Shown: positions 52,126 through 63,790, counted from the stretch's first letter. The stretch is 64,000 nt of DNA from Sphaerolaimus hirsutus (GCA_964036195.1 OZ038456.1:2294001-2358000), one strand, 5' to 3'. The notes: generated by a model not told the origin, from the letters alone. Program-made: numbers and translations.

Positions 52126-53435
52126 CACTTAAACGAGTTAAAAAAAACTTATTTTGACATTTTATCACAACATTTTGTGATTGCATGCAATCACCTTGAC
52201 GTAAAATTGTAGCTTGAAATTCCATTTTACGCTGCGTAAATAAGACTATTTTACGTTCACATTTTACGCTGAAAGCTGGGGCCAGACAATTTGTGAGCGT
52301 AAAATGCTAGCGTAAAATGATAGCGTAAAATTATATTTTTTTATAAGTATATAATTATGATTTTTATCATAATTTTTATATGTTGTAGGGCTCAAATGGC
52401 GGAAAAGCTTGTTTTTCAATTTTTCAATTTTCAATTGATCAAAATCGCATTTTAAAGTTTGGCTATGGCCTGATGGCACTATGTATGGGCAACAAAGATT
52501 GCCTTGCACTTTTCAGATGGATCCAACATTTCTGTACAATTTTGCTATTTTCAAAATTTGTTGGCTGTGAAATATTTAGGGAGTAATGTGAGATTTTGTA
52601 AATGACCCAAAATTGGGAACAAATCTGAACATTTGAAATTAAATGTTAAATAACTACTTAATGGTGCAAAAAATGAATTACACAACTGCAAAGCCCATGT
52701 GTAAAAGTACCTCTACCTAGATTTTCAGATCAATATATGCACACATATTTGATTGATAGTGCAAAATAGATTTGGAACTTCACATATGCTTTTTTAGAAA
52801 TGAAACTTTATTTTGGTATGGGAATTCCGGCCATCTCTTCGCCACTGCTCCGAAGCACGCGTGCATTTTTGGAAATAAAATCATTTTTTGGATATGTGCC
52901 TTTTCGATATGAAACTGTGGCGGTCTGAGATGGATTATGCATTTTCGATGTGAAAGTCCTGTTTTTCATAGGGGACTGGTCATGGATATGTGAACTTTTG
53001 ATGTGAAAATTGCAATTATACTGAAAATCGGTACCACTGTATCTCTGGTACAAAATGGACTATAACACTGATTTTTGTTTAAATATTTTAAAAGCTATAC
53101 GTGGAGGTCAAATCCGCGTGAAGCGCATGGTGAAACTAGGTGAAGCGTGTGGAAGACACTTCACCCAGAATCTCGTGATGTTGGTTGAAGCGTGTGGAAG
53201 CGCGCGGCTTCACGCACATCCAGCCCGCTTCCACACGCTTCACGGATCTATTTTTTGCTGTGATAAATCCTGATTTTGATGAGGGGACAGAGTTGTTAAT
53301 GGGTAATTTAATTTTAAAAAGTTTTTTTTTTTTGCATTCACATTACATGAATGATTTTGATAACATTTTTGCGGGCAGTCCTATATTTTATCGGTAATTT
53401 CCCGGTTGCCAACACTGGCTCTACAATTTCACGCA
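52126..53435. other. No gene recognised
   Basis: AT-rich sequence, a few TTTTACGCT units near 52215-52330, and an inverted CGTGTGGAAGCGCGCGG/CCGCTTCCACACGCTTCAC segment at about 53110-53245. Nothing supports an exon. Confidence 0.35.
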
Positions 53436-53574
53436 GGAAGGAACACAACATACGGATATAGGTAATTAAATGCATGCTTCTGATTCTTCTCAAAAGGACA
53501 CACAGAGGCAAAGACGCAAATTAGTGAAAAAAGCCAAAGAATGTCTCGAAAATTACTTTGATCATGGATATTTA
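53436..53574 (+). repeat. Direct repeat, copy 1
   Basis: GGAAGGAACACAACATACGG … GATCATGGATATTTA, about 88% similar to 53925-54064 by eye. The 350-bp spacer contains a remnant of a G-rich MITE. Confidence 0.75.
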
Positions 53575-53924
53575 TTAATCATGGATCAGTAGATCCTCAA
53601 ATAAGTCCTCGGGGGAGTTATTTTTTCCTCAGAATTTTTTGAGGGGGAGTTATTCGAGGGGGGAGTTATTTGAGGGTGGGTCATTTTTTCGTCAGAATAT
53701 TTAGGAAAATTCATTCAATTGATTTGTGTGAACCGGTCAAGGTCCATCAATCAATTTCATTAAGCATTCCTCACCGACATCAGAATCGTTCGAATACACA
53801 ACATCATCATCACATCACACTGCATACATAAGAGCGTACGCTGCCATAGGCTTTTGTGTTTATCGTTGCATTCGATGTATCAGAACGGGGCTCTTTTGGT
53901 CTGTCTGGAAGGACACACAACACT

Positions 53925-54064
53925 GGAAGGAACACAACGTACGGATATAGGTAATTAAATGCATGCTTCTGATTACTTTCGAAATGACACGCGGGGGCAA
54001 AGACGCAAATTAGCGAAAAAAGTCAACGAAATGTCTTGAAAATTAATTTGATCACGGATATTTA
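53925..54064 (+). repeat. Direct repeat, copy 2
   Basis: GGAAGGAACACAACGTACGG … GATCACGGATATTTA, ending about 80 bp upstream of the first GPCR exon. Confidence 0.75.
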
Positions 54065-54145
54065 CATCCACCATTCGCACTATTCGATGTAAAAAAGCTG
54101 GAAATAAATCCGAACACGTCAACTTCGTATGTAAGCCAAGTGAGA

Positions 54146-57100
54146 ATGGGTGCCAATAGCGTGCCGGACGCGTGCCTGTGCGACCTGGCGGTGGGCTTCT
54201 ACGCGCTCGTGGTGCCCGCCGAGCCGCAGACCGCTGCCGCGCCGCTGCAGCTCGGCCTCGGCCTGCTCGCCGTCGCCGCCAATCTCATTCTGCTCATTTT
54301 GGTGAGTCGGCCAGTCAGCTTGGAATTGTCCATAGCGTTCCACGAGATGGGTTGTTTTTCAGAAAAGATAATAGAATTTAATATATATATATAGAGGAGC
54401 TATTTTTTGCATTTTCTTCTCACAAAATCAATATACCAAATTTCCTCGAAATACCCCCCTTTCAAAATTACCACTATGGATTAATAGAACCCTCGAAATA
54501 CCCCCACGGCCCCACCCCCAAAAAAGTGTGTAAACAGAACGTAAATGACAAAAGCTGCAGTTTGTTATCCAGGCAACGCCGAACACATGTTAAAACAATG
54601 ACTGTGTTGCTTTACAACAGGGTTTGTACCATCTACATACCAGAGTTGTAAAAAGTACCAAACTTTTTTCAAAGTATACATAAATGTAAAGTATTTATTT
54701 TTTACTCACCCCCTGAGTACAGAAAATGTAAAGTAAATTTTTTTTACTTTTACTCACGAGTAAACGTGAGTAAACTACTTTTGGTCCCAGAAAACCTAAA
54801 CGTTTTTGAGAAATGTTACCCAATTTTCGCTAAAAATCACTAATTTTCATAACTTTTTGACTGTTTTAACCAATTTTCGGGTATATATGTGCGTGTAGAC
54901 ACATTTCTGACTATTTTCCTGCATTTTTCCCTTTCTATTCCCTTTTTCCCTCTCCATTCCTTCAAAAAGTCGATGTAAAAGACTAACCAGAAATACGTTT
55001 TCTGTACTCGAATACTTTCAAAAAGTATACGTAAAAGCAAGTAAAGGTAAACGTATTTACTCTGTACATACGTCTCGAGTAAAAGTAAATACATATACAT
55101 ATTTAAATACAATATACATAGGTACGTAAATACATATACATAACACATATACATAGTAAACGTATACATATTTCACGAGTAAAAGTAAATACATTTTAAC
55201 AACTATGCTACATACCGTAAATTCTCTAATAATACGACAGGTCTCCAATAATATGACATCTCCAATAGTGCAACAGGTTTGGGCACGTTGTGTGAAAATA
55301 ATCCGACACTCTCCAATAATGCGACACTCTTCAATAGTGCGACACCTGAGAAGCGACGAAGAAAAAGCGACGTAACGATGTCGCAATCGCCGAAGCCGCG
55401 GATTCGGCGCTTTTGGACAAAGTGGCGGCTGGCTGCAGTTCACATGAGTCGCTCGGCAGTTCGCAAAGGGTCAGCGGACAGTTCGCAAGGGTCAGCAAAC
55501 AGTTCACAAGGGTCGGCGGACAGTTCACAAGGGTCGGCGAACAGTTCGCAAGGGTCGGCGGACAGTTCACAAGGGTCAGCGGACAGTTCACAAGGGTCGG
55601 CGAACAGTTCGCAAGGGTCGGCGGACAGTTCGCAAGGGTCGGCGAACAGTTCGCAAGGGTCGGCGGACAGTTCGCAAGGGTCGGCGGACAGTTCGCAAGG
55701 GTCGGCGGACAGTTCGCAAGGGTCGGCGGACAGTTCACAAGGGTCGGCGGACAGTTCGCAAGGGTCGGCGGACAGTTCGCAAGGGCGCCAGCCGCGTCAC
55801 AACCGCCACTATTCACTGGCAGAGAAGTTGTTGATTTGATGAAAACAATAATGCGACACTCTCTAATAATGCGACATCTCCAATAGTACGACACCTAAAA
55901 TGTGCTGAAAAAAATAGTACGACTGTCATATTATTAGAGAATTTACGGTACTTATATTGGTCTGTCAGGAAAGTTCGTTCCGTTTCAGGATCGTCTCCCA
56001 TTGGATCGTGCTGCTGGACGATCAGTGGGCATTCAGCCGGCGTATATAAGCTCGAATTTATCCAAGCATAAATTTTACCACAAAGTTGATTTTTTAAAAG
56101 TCGATGCAGCGCTAATTTATCTCTTAATAATGTTCAAAACTCAACGTGCACAATCCAGCGTTTCGGGGGTTTCGATTTTTCGATGAAATTTCAATGTAAA
56201 ATTGGCTGGAAACATAAAGTTGGAGATATGTATTATCATCCACTTTTATATAATCAATTTCGCGGTAAACTTTTATTTTTAAATTTTACGTTGAGCGGTA
56301 ATTCCAGCTAATACACACCGACTCAAAACTCACAATCCCGGACCATCCAAGGGAAGACGGAACGAACTTTCCCGACAGCCCAATAAATATAAGTCTATAG
56401 ACTCTTCTAAATGAAGTTATTGTTGCATTTTTCTATGTCTGCATATGTTACACACAACAATTCAGTACTGCGACTTCAAAACATTTCTGGCAAAATAATA
56501 CACATCCTCGAAATACCCCCCTCCACCCGCTCAAAATTTCAACTAAGAAAAAATAAGCCCCTCGGGTATTTCGAGGAAATACGGTGATTTAATTTGACTT
56601 ATAATCGAATTAACCATTGGGATTCCTTTTTCAGCTGTTTCAAAGTACTAATCCAGCCCCAGGGGGTGTTGCTGCACCCAGAGCACTAGTAAACAGCGGT
56701 GCCCTACATTCTCTGAACCACCGGTAAGCAGAGTATTGGGAACCCCAATTTTTATAGAATTTTACACAGATTTGACAAAAAGTTTTAAAACCTTTCATTT
56801 TATTTTCATTCATTTTATTATTAAGTTTTCCATTTTATTTTTATTTCTCTGGCGTTTTGCCAACTCTGATTGGTATCCCCTGCTGCTGAAATTGTCGAAA
56901 TATGCCGTCCACTCCCAGGGATGGCCCTTCACTTCCTCGAATGCTGCAGAGAATGAGCACGAGCATGACGCAACTTCAAATTGTGAATGCGGTTACGCTC
57001 AACGGCAGGCGCGTGGACAAGTTGATCGCTTGTTTCGCTATCACACAGGTCCTACTTGCAGTCGTCAGTGTGCCCATAGGACAGCCGATATTGTTTACGT

Positions 57101-60100
57101 GAGTTTAGATTCCATCGGGCACCTCTTAGTATATAAGAGTCAGTCCACGAGTCAGTAGCCAAAAGTTGGACACACATAAAAATTTTTTTCTTAAAGTGTG
57201 TCTTGTATAGCACTGATAAAAAATGACATTTCTTTTTTTTACTGTTTACTCTTATATATAGCATAATTAAGCTTTCTCACATGGAATAGTGACGTGAGGC
57301 GATTGCATTGCAGTGCACACTGTAACTGTGGCTGGGGAAAACCGGTAGACACACATCATTGTGAACATAGGCGGCGTAAGTGCTTGTGCGCTTGTGAATG
57401 TCACAAGCGGAATTTTCGGTGTCACAAGCAGAAATACCTAGTTTACCTAGTAAACACGGTCAAATTGTGGCCAATGTGATTGTGAATGTCACAAGCACAA
57501 ATTGGGACCTTGCGCCACCTATGATTGTGAAGCTGAGAATGTCCTCTTTCCGAATCCATAAACGTTTCATAGGTCTGCTGAAACCAATTTATCTGAGAAA
57601 CCAAAATGTGCTGGCAGAGCTGATTCCAGTTGATTGCATCACTATTCACGCCTGACCTGTGGCTTGGGAAAGGGGGTAGACACAGATCATTGCGAAGCTG
57701 AGAATGTCCTCTTTCAGAATCCACAAACTTAATGGCAGGTTCCCCTCAAGTCACTTACACCTAAGAGAGCAAAACATGCAGGCAGAGTCCAATACACCCA
57801 AGTTCATTGAGATTACTGCCTTAACTGTGGCCAGGGAAGGGGGTAGACACACATTGCTGCAAAGCCGTCAATGTCCTCTATCAGAATACACAAACTTTTT
57901 TGAGGGTTCCGCTGAGGTCACATATAACTGAGAAACAAAAATGTGCTGGCAGAGTAGAGTCCACCAAATTGTATTGTGATTCATGCCTTAACCATGGCTG
58001 GGGAAAGGGAATAGACACATATCATTGCAAAGCTGAAAATGTCCTCTATCAGAATCCACAAACTTTTTTGGGAGTTCCCCTCAAGTCACATATACCTAAG
58101 ATAGCAAAGTGTGCTGCGTGCTGTTGTCCACAGCAAAGTCACATCGCCATTGCAGCAAAACCAGGAAAAACTATTTGCTAATATTCATACCATAAAGAAA
58201 GAGTGCAAAATTGCAAATGCCTCAGGTGGGAATCGAACCCGCACCTCTCGTACAGAACTTGAGTCCCAAACCACTATACTTCAGAGGTGGGGGGCTCTTC
58301 ACTATTAGGAGCTGACATGCTGCGGTGGCAATGCCCTTAACACCTAGCAGTGTTGCTGAGATGTCATCCTCGACATCCTGTTGATGTAGGGGTAAGCAGC
58401 GGATTGTGGTCTGTGCTGTTTACAGACCTGTGTTTCAGACCACACTCAACCAGCCATGTGTGATGGTCAGGCATCTTTGTATGATCCACGGTTGCGGCAC
58501 TAGAAAGAGTGCGAAATTGCACCTGCCTCAGGTGGGAATTGAACCCGCACCTCTTGTATTGAACCCGCCCTAACCACCAGACTACAGAGGCGGCTCGGCT
58601 CTTCACTATTAGGTGCTGACATGCTGTGGCGGCAATGCCCTTAACAATAAGAAAGCTGGGATTGTCAATTGCATCTCAGTTCACACACATGGGAAAGAAG
58701 TAGACACACATCATTGTGAAGCTAATAATGTCCTCTATCAAAATCCACTAACTTTTTAGGGGGTTCCCCTCAAGTCACATATACCTAAGATAGCAAAATG
58801 TGCAGTGTGCAGTTATCCACGGCAAAGTCGCATCATGATTGTGGAAAAACCAGGAAAATTATTCGCTATGATTCATACCATAAGAAAGCTGAGATTGTGT
58901 TCTTTCAGAATTCACTGCCACCCAGAAGGTTAACCATCACTATTTTATACCTTATTTTTGATTTCTTAGGTATCAAATTACGAGAGGTCACCTTATAGGA
59001 GGCAGTGAATTCTGAAAGAACACAATCTCAGCTTTCTGATGGTATGAACCATAGCAAATAGTTTTGCCTGGTTTTGCTGCAATTGCGATGTGACTTTGCT
59101 GCAGATAACTGCATGCAGCACATTTTGCATACCTATATATTTATATGTGACTTGAGGGGAACTCCCCAAAAGTTTGTGGATTCTGATAGTAGACATTCTC
59201 AGCTTCACAATGATCTGTGTCTACCCCCTTTCGCAAGCCACAGGTCAGGCGTGAATAGTGATGCAATCAACTGGAATCAGCTCTGCCAGCACATTTTGGT
59301 TTCTCAGGTAAATTGGTTTCAGCAGACCTATGAAAAGTTTGTGGATTTTATTGAAAGAGCACATAGTCGGCTTATGGCCATATAACCATATAAAATATGA
59401 CCATTATACCTTTATGGTTGGGTGCCCAACAGTGAATTTTGCCAGAAATTCCCAATTTTGGAAATATTCACTTTTGATTGTATGCAATAAATATGAATGA
59501 AAGTTTTGAATGTATTTCATAACTCACTGGACTCATTGGAGTACCTTGGGACCATTTTTGCAATTATCAATCTTTTATCAGTGTCCAAGGTTTGTTCCTA
59601 GAGTGGCTATTGACCCGTGGACTGACTAATGACAATGTTTATAAGAATCCAAAGATAGTGATTTTGGAGGTGAAGATTGACAAAATTTAGTGATTGAGCG
59701 CCGATTGGAGCACCCATAGAGCCCACTGCATTCTGCAACAGGTCTACATGTGGAGTTGTTCACATGTCTAGGGAGCCCACGTTCATTCACCATAACTTTA
59801 GTGCCAAAGTTGATTGTACACATGTTCAAACAATCCTCCCAGCATACTTCTCTTCTGCCGCACTTTTCTCCTGCTGGCCAGCGGGCTCACGCAAGTCGTG
59901 CTCGCCGCGGACCGCCTCCTGGTGAGTGATGTAAAAGCGCCATGGCCGTGGCGCCTGGCACTAGCGCCAAAGCAAAAAGTGCAATGGCGTTTTTGGCGCT
60001 AGGCGCTAACTTGCAGTGGCGCCATTGGCGCTTGGCGCTAGGGGTTGGAAATCGCCATGGCGCTTTTTACATCACTACTCCTGGTCATGTTTTCTCCATT

Positions 60101-62822
60101 CCACGCTGTGAACGGTGTCGCCGCAAAATGGGCAAGACGTTTGCTGTTTTTTTGTTGGCTGCTGGCTGCAGTGGCTGCCTCCTACACTGTGGGTTTCCTT
60201 TAGGGTACGATGAACTATTATATATTCCTGTGTTCATAAAACACCATGAAATATACCTAATAAAGTATTTACTATAATAAAAAATAATAACATAAAATGC
60301 AGGGAAAATATCTAATACCGTATTACCTCGAATTACCCCCCTCTTGAATTAATCCCCCCCCTCGAATTAACCCCCCTCAAAATGGGCTGGGGAAAAAATA
60401 ACCCCCCCCCTCGAAATACCCCCCCTTCGGAATGATGTACGTCATGTACATAATAAATACATCATGTATGCAATGTACATTATGTATATTACTGTTAATT
60501 TGCATTGCAGCTACACATAGACTAGTTTGTGTAGCTATCTACGTTTTTATGTCCAAATATATCCTGTTTGGACACATTTATTACCTGTTTTGGGTGCCAA
60601 TGCCATGCAAATACCTACTATTTACTACGATCCTTACGAAAATTTCCGACGAAATAATAACCCCCCCCCCCTCGAATTAACCCCCCTCAAGTTTTGCTGG
60701 CGAAATAATAAACCCCCATGGGGGTATTTCGAGGTAACACGGTATATTAATGCGATATTTTATTTTTCTTATAAATAAAATTTAATCCCTCGTAAAACCT
60801 AGTGTATATATAAATTAATATACGATTTTTCCACATTAAAAAATATAAATTCGATTGTTTCTACTTGGATGGAATTACCTGGATGTATCTTGGATGTAAT
60901 TACCATATTTCTATGTGTATCTAAGCCAGCCATCCGCCATACAAACACCCGGGGTTCATAGCACATACAGCTTCATAGCACCCCGGGTTGCTATGTTAGG
61001 TTGCAAAAAACATACAGTCATTTTGAATTGTTTGAATGTTGTGACTGGTGCCACTCATTGTAATTCTGTGGCATGCCAATTTTCTCCTTGAATATGCTAC
61101 ACGCTGGGAACCAAAAAATACCTAAAGATGTAGGGAAGTTCATAGAAAATGAAAGCACACGGGCATTTTTAACCCGATTTTTCATTGTTTTGCTTGGTTG
61201 CATTTTGAATCATTTCCAAACATGTGTATAACACCCTCATTGACCTAAATAACACCCAGGTGTTCTACAAGTTAAAAAAAATGCTGCTGAAAAGTGCCTC
61301 AATTTAGTCTAACACCCGGGTTGTTTACACAGAGAAATATGGTAAATTGTTGCAATGTTATAGTGGTAACGGGGGGGGGGGGGGGGTGGAAAGGTTTACT
61401 AGAAAAAATGTCCAATTTTGAATTTTTTGAATATTGGATTTTAATTGGACCCAATTGGAAGATAACTTTATTTAATATTGCAGGAGAATACAACAATAAC
61501 TGATTAACAAGGCTACCTAGAAAAAATAAACCAACAACTGTCAACAACAAAAATTAATGTGATTTCTACTGCATGATTAAATGTCATCTATGAAAATCAA
61601 TGTTTTCGAAGGCAATGATGCTGATCGAGATCAAAGTGTTCATCACAAAAACGTTCAATTTTCAGGACAAAAATGTCGTTGACATCTCGCAGTTATTGCT
61701 GTCACACCGAGGTCACGTAAATCCTCATAATTCTATGAGAATCGTCTATTTTATTGAATAATGCTACGTAAAGTTACCCCACTCATGCACTCAATTAGCC
61801 TGCACGTGCTGGAAAAAAATCGAACACTAATCATCGTGGCCGCACAAGCTAGTTTTAACGGTTTCAATTTGAAAACTCGTTCAAAAACTGAGTGGCGATG
61901 CGAACGTTGATCGACGCCATAGTTGTTAAAACGTACATACTTTTATACAAAAAGTACGTATACTTGAGTACTGGATAAATACGTTTAAGTATACTTTGAA
62001 AAAGTACCTGTACTCGCTTTTACGTATACTTTTTGAAAGTACCCATGTACAGAAAACGTATTTCAGATAGGTTTTGTTATAGGCTCTTTCAAGGGATAGA
62101 TGGGGGAAAAGGGAGAAAAAAGTGAAAAATGGGGGAAAAATTCAAAAAATAGCTTAAAATGAGAAATAACACATGAAATAGTGAATTTCAATGTTAAAAT
62201 GGTCAAAAAGGTACGAAAATGAGTGATTTTGAGTGAAAACTCGGGCAAAATTCCTCAAAAATACTCACTTTTACGTTTTCTGGGCGGAAAAGTATTTTAC
62301 TTATGTTTACTCATGAGTAAAAGTAAAAAATTGTACTTAACGTTTTCTGTACTCAGGGTGTGAGTAAAAAATAAATACTTTATGTTTACGTACACTTTGA
62401 AAAAAGTTAAGTAGTTTTAACAACTCTAATTGACGCTTCCATCATCCCGGAACTTACTTAGACTCAGCGCACTAGTAAATTATTAGGATGCGATTATTAA
62501 CTTACATAAATCCATCAGTCCATGATCGACAAGTCCATGTGTGAGAATATCGACAAGATTTCAATTGAGTTTTCAAATTGGAACCAGAAAACTAGTTTGT
62601 GCGGCGCCAATGTAACACGATCGCACGCACAGGTGGGCGTGTACGCGTATCTGCGCGGCGCGACGCAAGCGCGCACGAGGTCCACCAACGTGTATGACAA
62701 CTACCTGGTGTTGTTGTCGCTGAACAAAGTGTCCCTGCTCCTGACCGTCTACATAGCGCCAGTGTTTCTATGCGCCGCATTCAATTTGATTAGCATTGTG
62801 CGGATTCGGAAGTCGAATACAG
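54146..62822 (+). CDS. Class A (rhodopsin-like) GPCR, first five exons (TM1-TM5)
   Basis: Exons: 54146-54301, 56950-57098, 59843-59921, about 60084-60188 and 62633-62822; phases 0, 2, 0, 0, 1 agree. The ATG at 54146 gives a short Cys-containing extracellular end. TM1 is LQLGLGLLAVAANLILLIL (N1.50-like Asn). TM2 is LIACFAITQVLLAVVSVPIG, with Gln where class A receptors usually have Asp2.50. TM3 is CRTFLLLASGLTQVVLAADR-LL: Ser3.39 and D3.49-R3.50 spacing fit, with Leu instead of Tyr (DRL). Intracellular loop 2 has FSPFHAV. TM4 is RRLLFFCWLLAAVAASYT (Trp4.50). TM5 is VSLLLTVYIAPVFLCAAFNL (Pro5.50). TM6-TM7 are not in the window. Exons 3 and 4 are separated only by a hAT MITE. The intron after exon 5 begins as an introner. 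The ligand is unknown. Confidence 0.8.
54651..55207. mobile_element. hAT-like CAGAGTTG element, duplication CTACATAC
   Basis: CAGAGTTGTAAAAAGTACC to TTTTAACAACTATG, with CTACATAC exact at 54643-54650 and 55208-55215. Confidence 0.87.
55215..55948. mobile_element. TA-flanked element with CCGTAAATTCTCTAATAAT ends and a minisatellite core
   Basis: The 26-bp ends are near perfect: CCGTAAATTCTCTAATAATA at the left and TATTATTAGAGAATTTACGG at the right, each next to TA. Inner CCAATAATGCGACACTC units are mirrored. The core is a 21-bp minisatellite. It is probably a Tc1/mariner-like MITE. Confidence 0.8.
55449..55784 (+). repeat. Minisatellite, 21-bp unit GGGTCGGCGGACAGTTCGCAA
   Basis: 16 units with few variants (CAGCGG, GCGAAC, TTCACAA). 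Because 21 is a multiple of 3, all frames stay open (GSADSSQ on +, NCPPTLA on -), which explains the long open frames here; no gene is needed. Confidence 0.93.
55957..56384. mobile_element. mariner-like MITE
   Basis: TTGGTCTGTCAGGAAAGTTC to GAACTTTCCCGACAGCCCAA, flanked by TA. The terminal motif resembles mariner ends. The interior has no transposase frame. Confidence 0.78.
57290..58175 (+). repeat. Tandem repeat with about 166-bp unit, GPCR intron 2
   Basis: AAGCTGAGAATGTCCTC-like starts recur at about 57530, 57698, 57862 and 58029, each followed by AGAATCCACAAAC and AAGTCACATATACC. More distant copies are at 58715-58960 and, inverted, 59000-59345. Confidence 0.78.
58219..58290 (-). repeat. 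tRNA-like sequence (SINE head), copy 1
   Basis: On the minus strand AAGTATAGTGGTTTGGG and GCGGGTTCGATTCCCACC resemble box A and box B. The shared downstream part (CTGACATGCTG…GGCAATGCCC) points to a tRNA-derived SINE. Confidence 0.65.
58525..58591 (-). repeat. tRNA-like sequence (SINE head), copy 2
   Basis: On the minus strand GCCTCTGTAGTCTGGTGG, then GCGGGTTCAATTCCCACC and CTGAGGC, with a mostly paired acceptor stem. The same flanking SINE body follows as in copy 1. Confidence 0.65.
59400..59842. other. GPCR intron 2, last part, nothing recognised
   Basis: AT-rich, no terminal repeats seen. It ends in the acceptor CCTCCCAG of GPCR exon 3. Confidence 0.4.
59924..60077. mobile_element. hAT-like MITE inserted in GPCR coding sequence (between exons 3 and 4)
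   Basis: GAGTGATGTAAAAGCGCC to GCGCTTTTTACATCACTA, 154 bp. CTCCTGGT is exact on both sides (59916-59923, 60078-60085). Removing the element and one duplication gives GAC-CGC-CTC-CTG-GTC-ATG, the expected DRLLVM at the end of TM3. GT from the duplication plus GAGT from the element makes the consensus donor GTGAGT. Confidence 0.88.
60316..60744. mobile_element. TACCGTATTACCTCG MITE, uninterrupted copy
   Basis: TACCGTATTACCTCGAATTA to TTTCGAGGTAACACGGTA. It serves as the empty-site reference for 44370-45713. Confidence 0.78.
60901..61344. mobile_element. MITE, TACCATATTTCTATGTG ends
   Basis: TACCATATTTCTATGTGTAT to TTTACACAGAGAAATATGGTA, with CACCCGGG-type arms as in 51735-52125. Confidence 0.65.
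61918..62428. mobile_element. hAT-like CATAGTTG…CAACTCTA element
   Basis: CATAGTTGTTAAAACGTAC to TTTTAACAACTCTA, flanked by ATCGACGC and ATTGACGC (7 of 8). GPCR intron 4. Confidence 0.78.
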
Positions 62823-63440
62823 GTGGCAGTTCCAAGCCGTGTAAAGTGTAAAGTAAAGTGCAGAGTTGTTGAAAGTACTGAACTTTTTTCAAAGTATAAG
62901 TAAATGTAAAGTATTTATTTTTTACGCACCCCCTGAGTACAGAAAACAGAAAATACAGAAAAGTCAAAATTTTTACTTTTACTCTTGAGTAAACATGCGT
63001 AAAATACTTTTTCCTCTAGAAAATCTAAAAGTGAGTATTTTTTAGAAATAAGCCCCAATTTCACTCAAAATCACTAATTTTCATGCCTTTTTGACAATTT
63101 TTACCTTCAAATTCATTACTTCATGTGTTTTGTGCCTATTTTCAGCAATTTTTTACCCTATTTTCCACTTTTTTCTCCTTTCTTCCCCATCTATGCCTTG
63201 AAAAGCCTATAACAAAGCCCATCTGAAATACGTTTTCTGTACTCAAGTACTTTTAAAAAGTATACATAAAGGCAAGTACAGGTAAATTTTCCAAAGTATA
63301 CGTAAATGTATTTACTCACTACTTGAGTATACATACTTTTTTAGTAAACATAAATACGTATTAACAACTATGGTAAAGTGTCAATTGTCATGCAAAGTTC
63401 AGTAATAAAATTTTTTTCTTTGTTTTGATTGACACTATAC
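62823..63440 (+). mobile_element. Introner at the GPCR exon 5 donor, split by a hAT element
   Basis: Starts exactly at the donor, GTGGCAGTTCCAAGCCGTG, as in the minus-strand gene. GTAAAGTGTCAATTGTCATGC continues after the nested element. The right end, past about 63435, is not recognisable. Confidence 0.68.
62861..63372. mobile_element. hAT-like CAGAGTTG element inside the introner, duplication GTAAAGTG
   Basis: CAGAGTTGTTGAAAGTAC to TTAACAACTATG, with GTAAAGTG exact at 62853-62860 and 63373-63380. Confidence 0.85.
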
Positions 63441-63488
63441 TCCGCGAGCTGCATGATGTGCCAGTTGTGTTGTCAGCAAGCTGTTGGC

Positions 63489-63790
63489 TAGGGTGTCAAA
63501 TTTCCATTTCCATTTTCCATTTCTGCTCTTCCACAGGAAAATTTTTTACCTTTCCGTTTTCTTTTTTCCGGCAGCTGAAAAAATTTTACCTAACCATTTT
63601 CCATTTACCAGTAGCTGAAAATTTTTTACCTTTCCATTTCCGTTTTTCCGGTCCATTTTTCCATTTTCCAGCTGAAATTTTTTTACCTTTCTGTTTCCAT
63701 TTTTCCAGGCCATTTTTCCATTTTCTGGCTCGATTTTTGGTTTTCTGGCATTTTTACATTATTTTTTTCCAATCTGTATGTATCTTTTTT
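63489..63790. mobile_element. hAT-like T-rich TAGGGTGTC element, left part
   Basis: TAGGGTGTCAAATTTCCATT followed by TTTTTACCTTTCC units. The right end is not identified. Confidence 0.55.

Larger units (their letters stand above)
54433..56586. mobile_element. TACCGTATTT-type MITE with three nested insertions, GPCR intron 1
   Basis: Starts TACCAAATTTCCTCGAAATA and ends TTTCGAGGAAATACGGT. Inner sequence on both sides of the nest (GAACGTAAATGACAAAAGC; AAGTCTATAGACTCTTC) matches the uninterrupted 44780-45182 copy in reverse, so all insertions went into one element. Confidence 0.78.

Noticed and set aside
55279-55894. Long open frames on both strands (up to 187 codons) with a seven-residue repeat
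   Set aside because: They come from a 21-bp minisatellite whose unit length keeps all frames open; no start context, splice site or domain.
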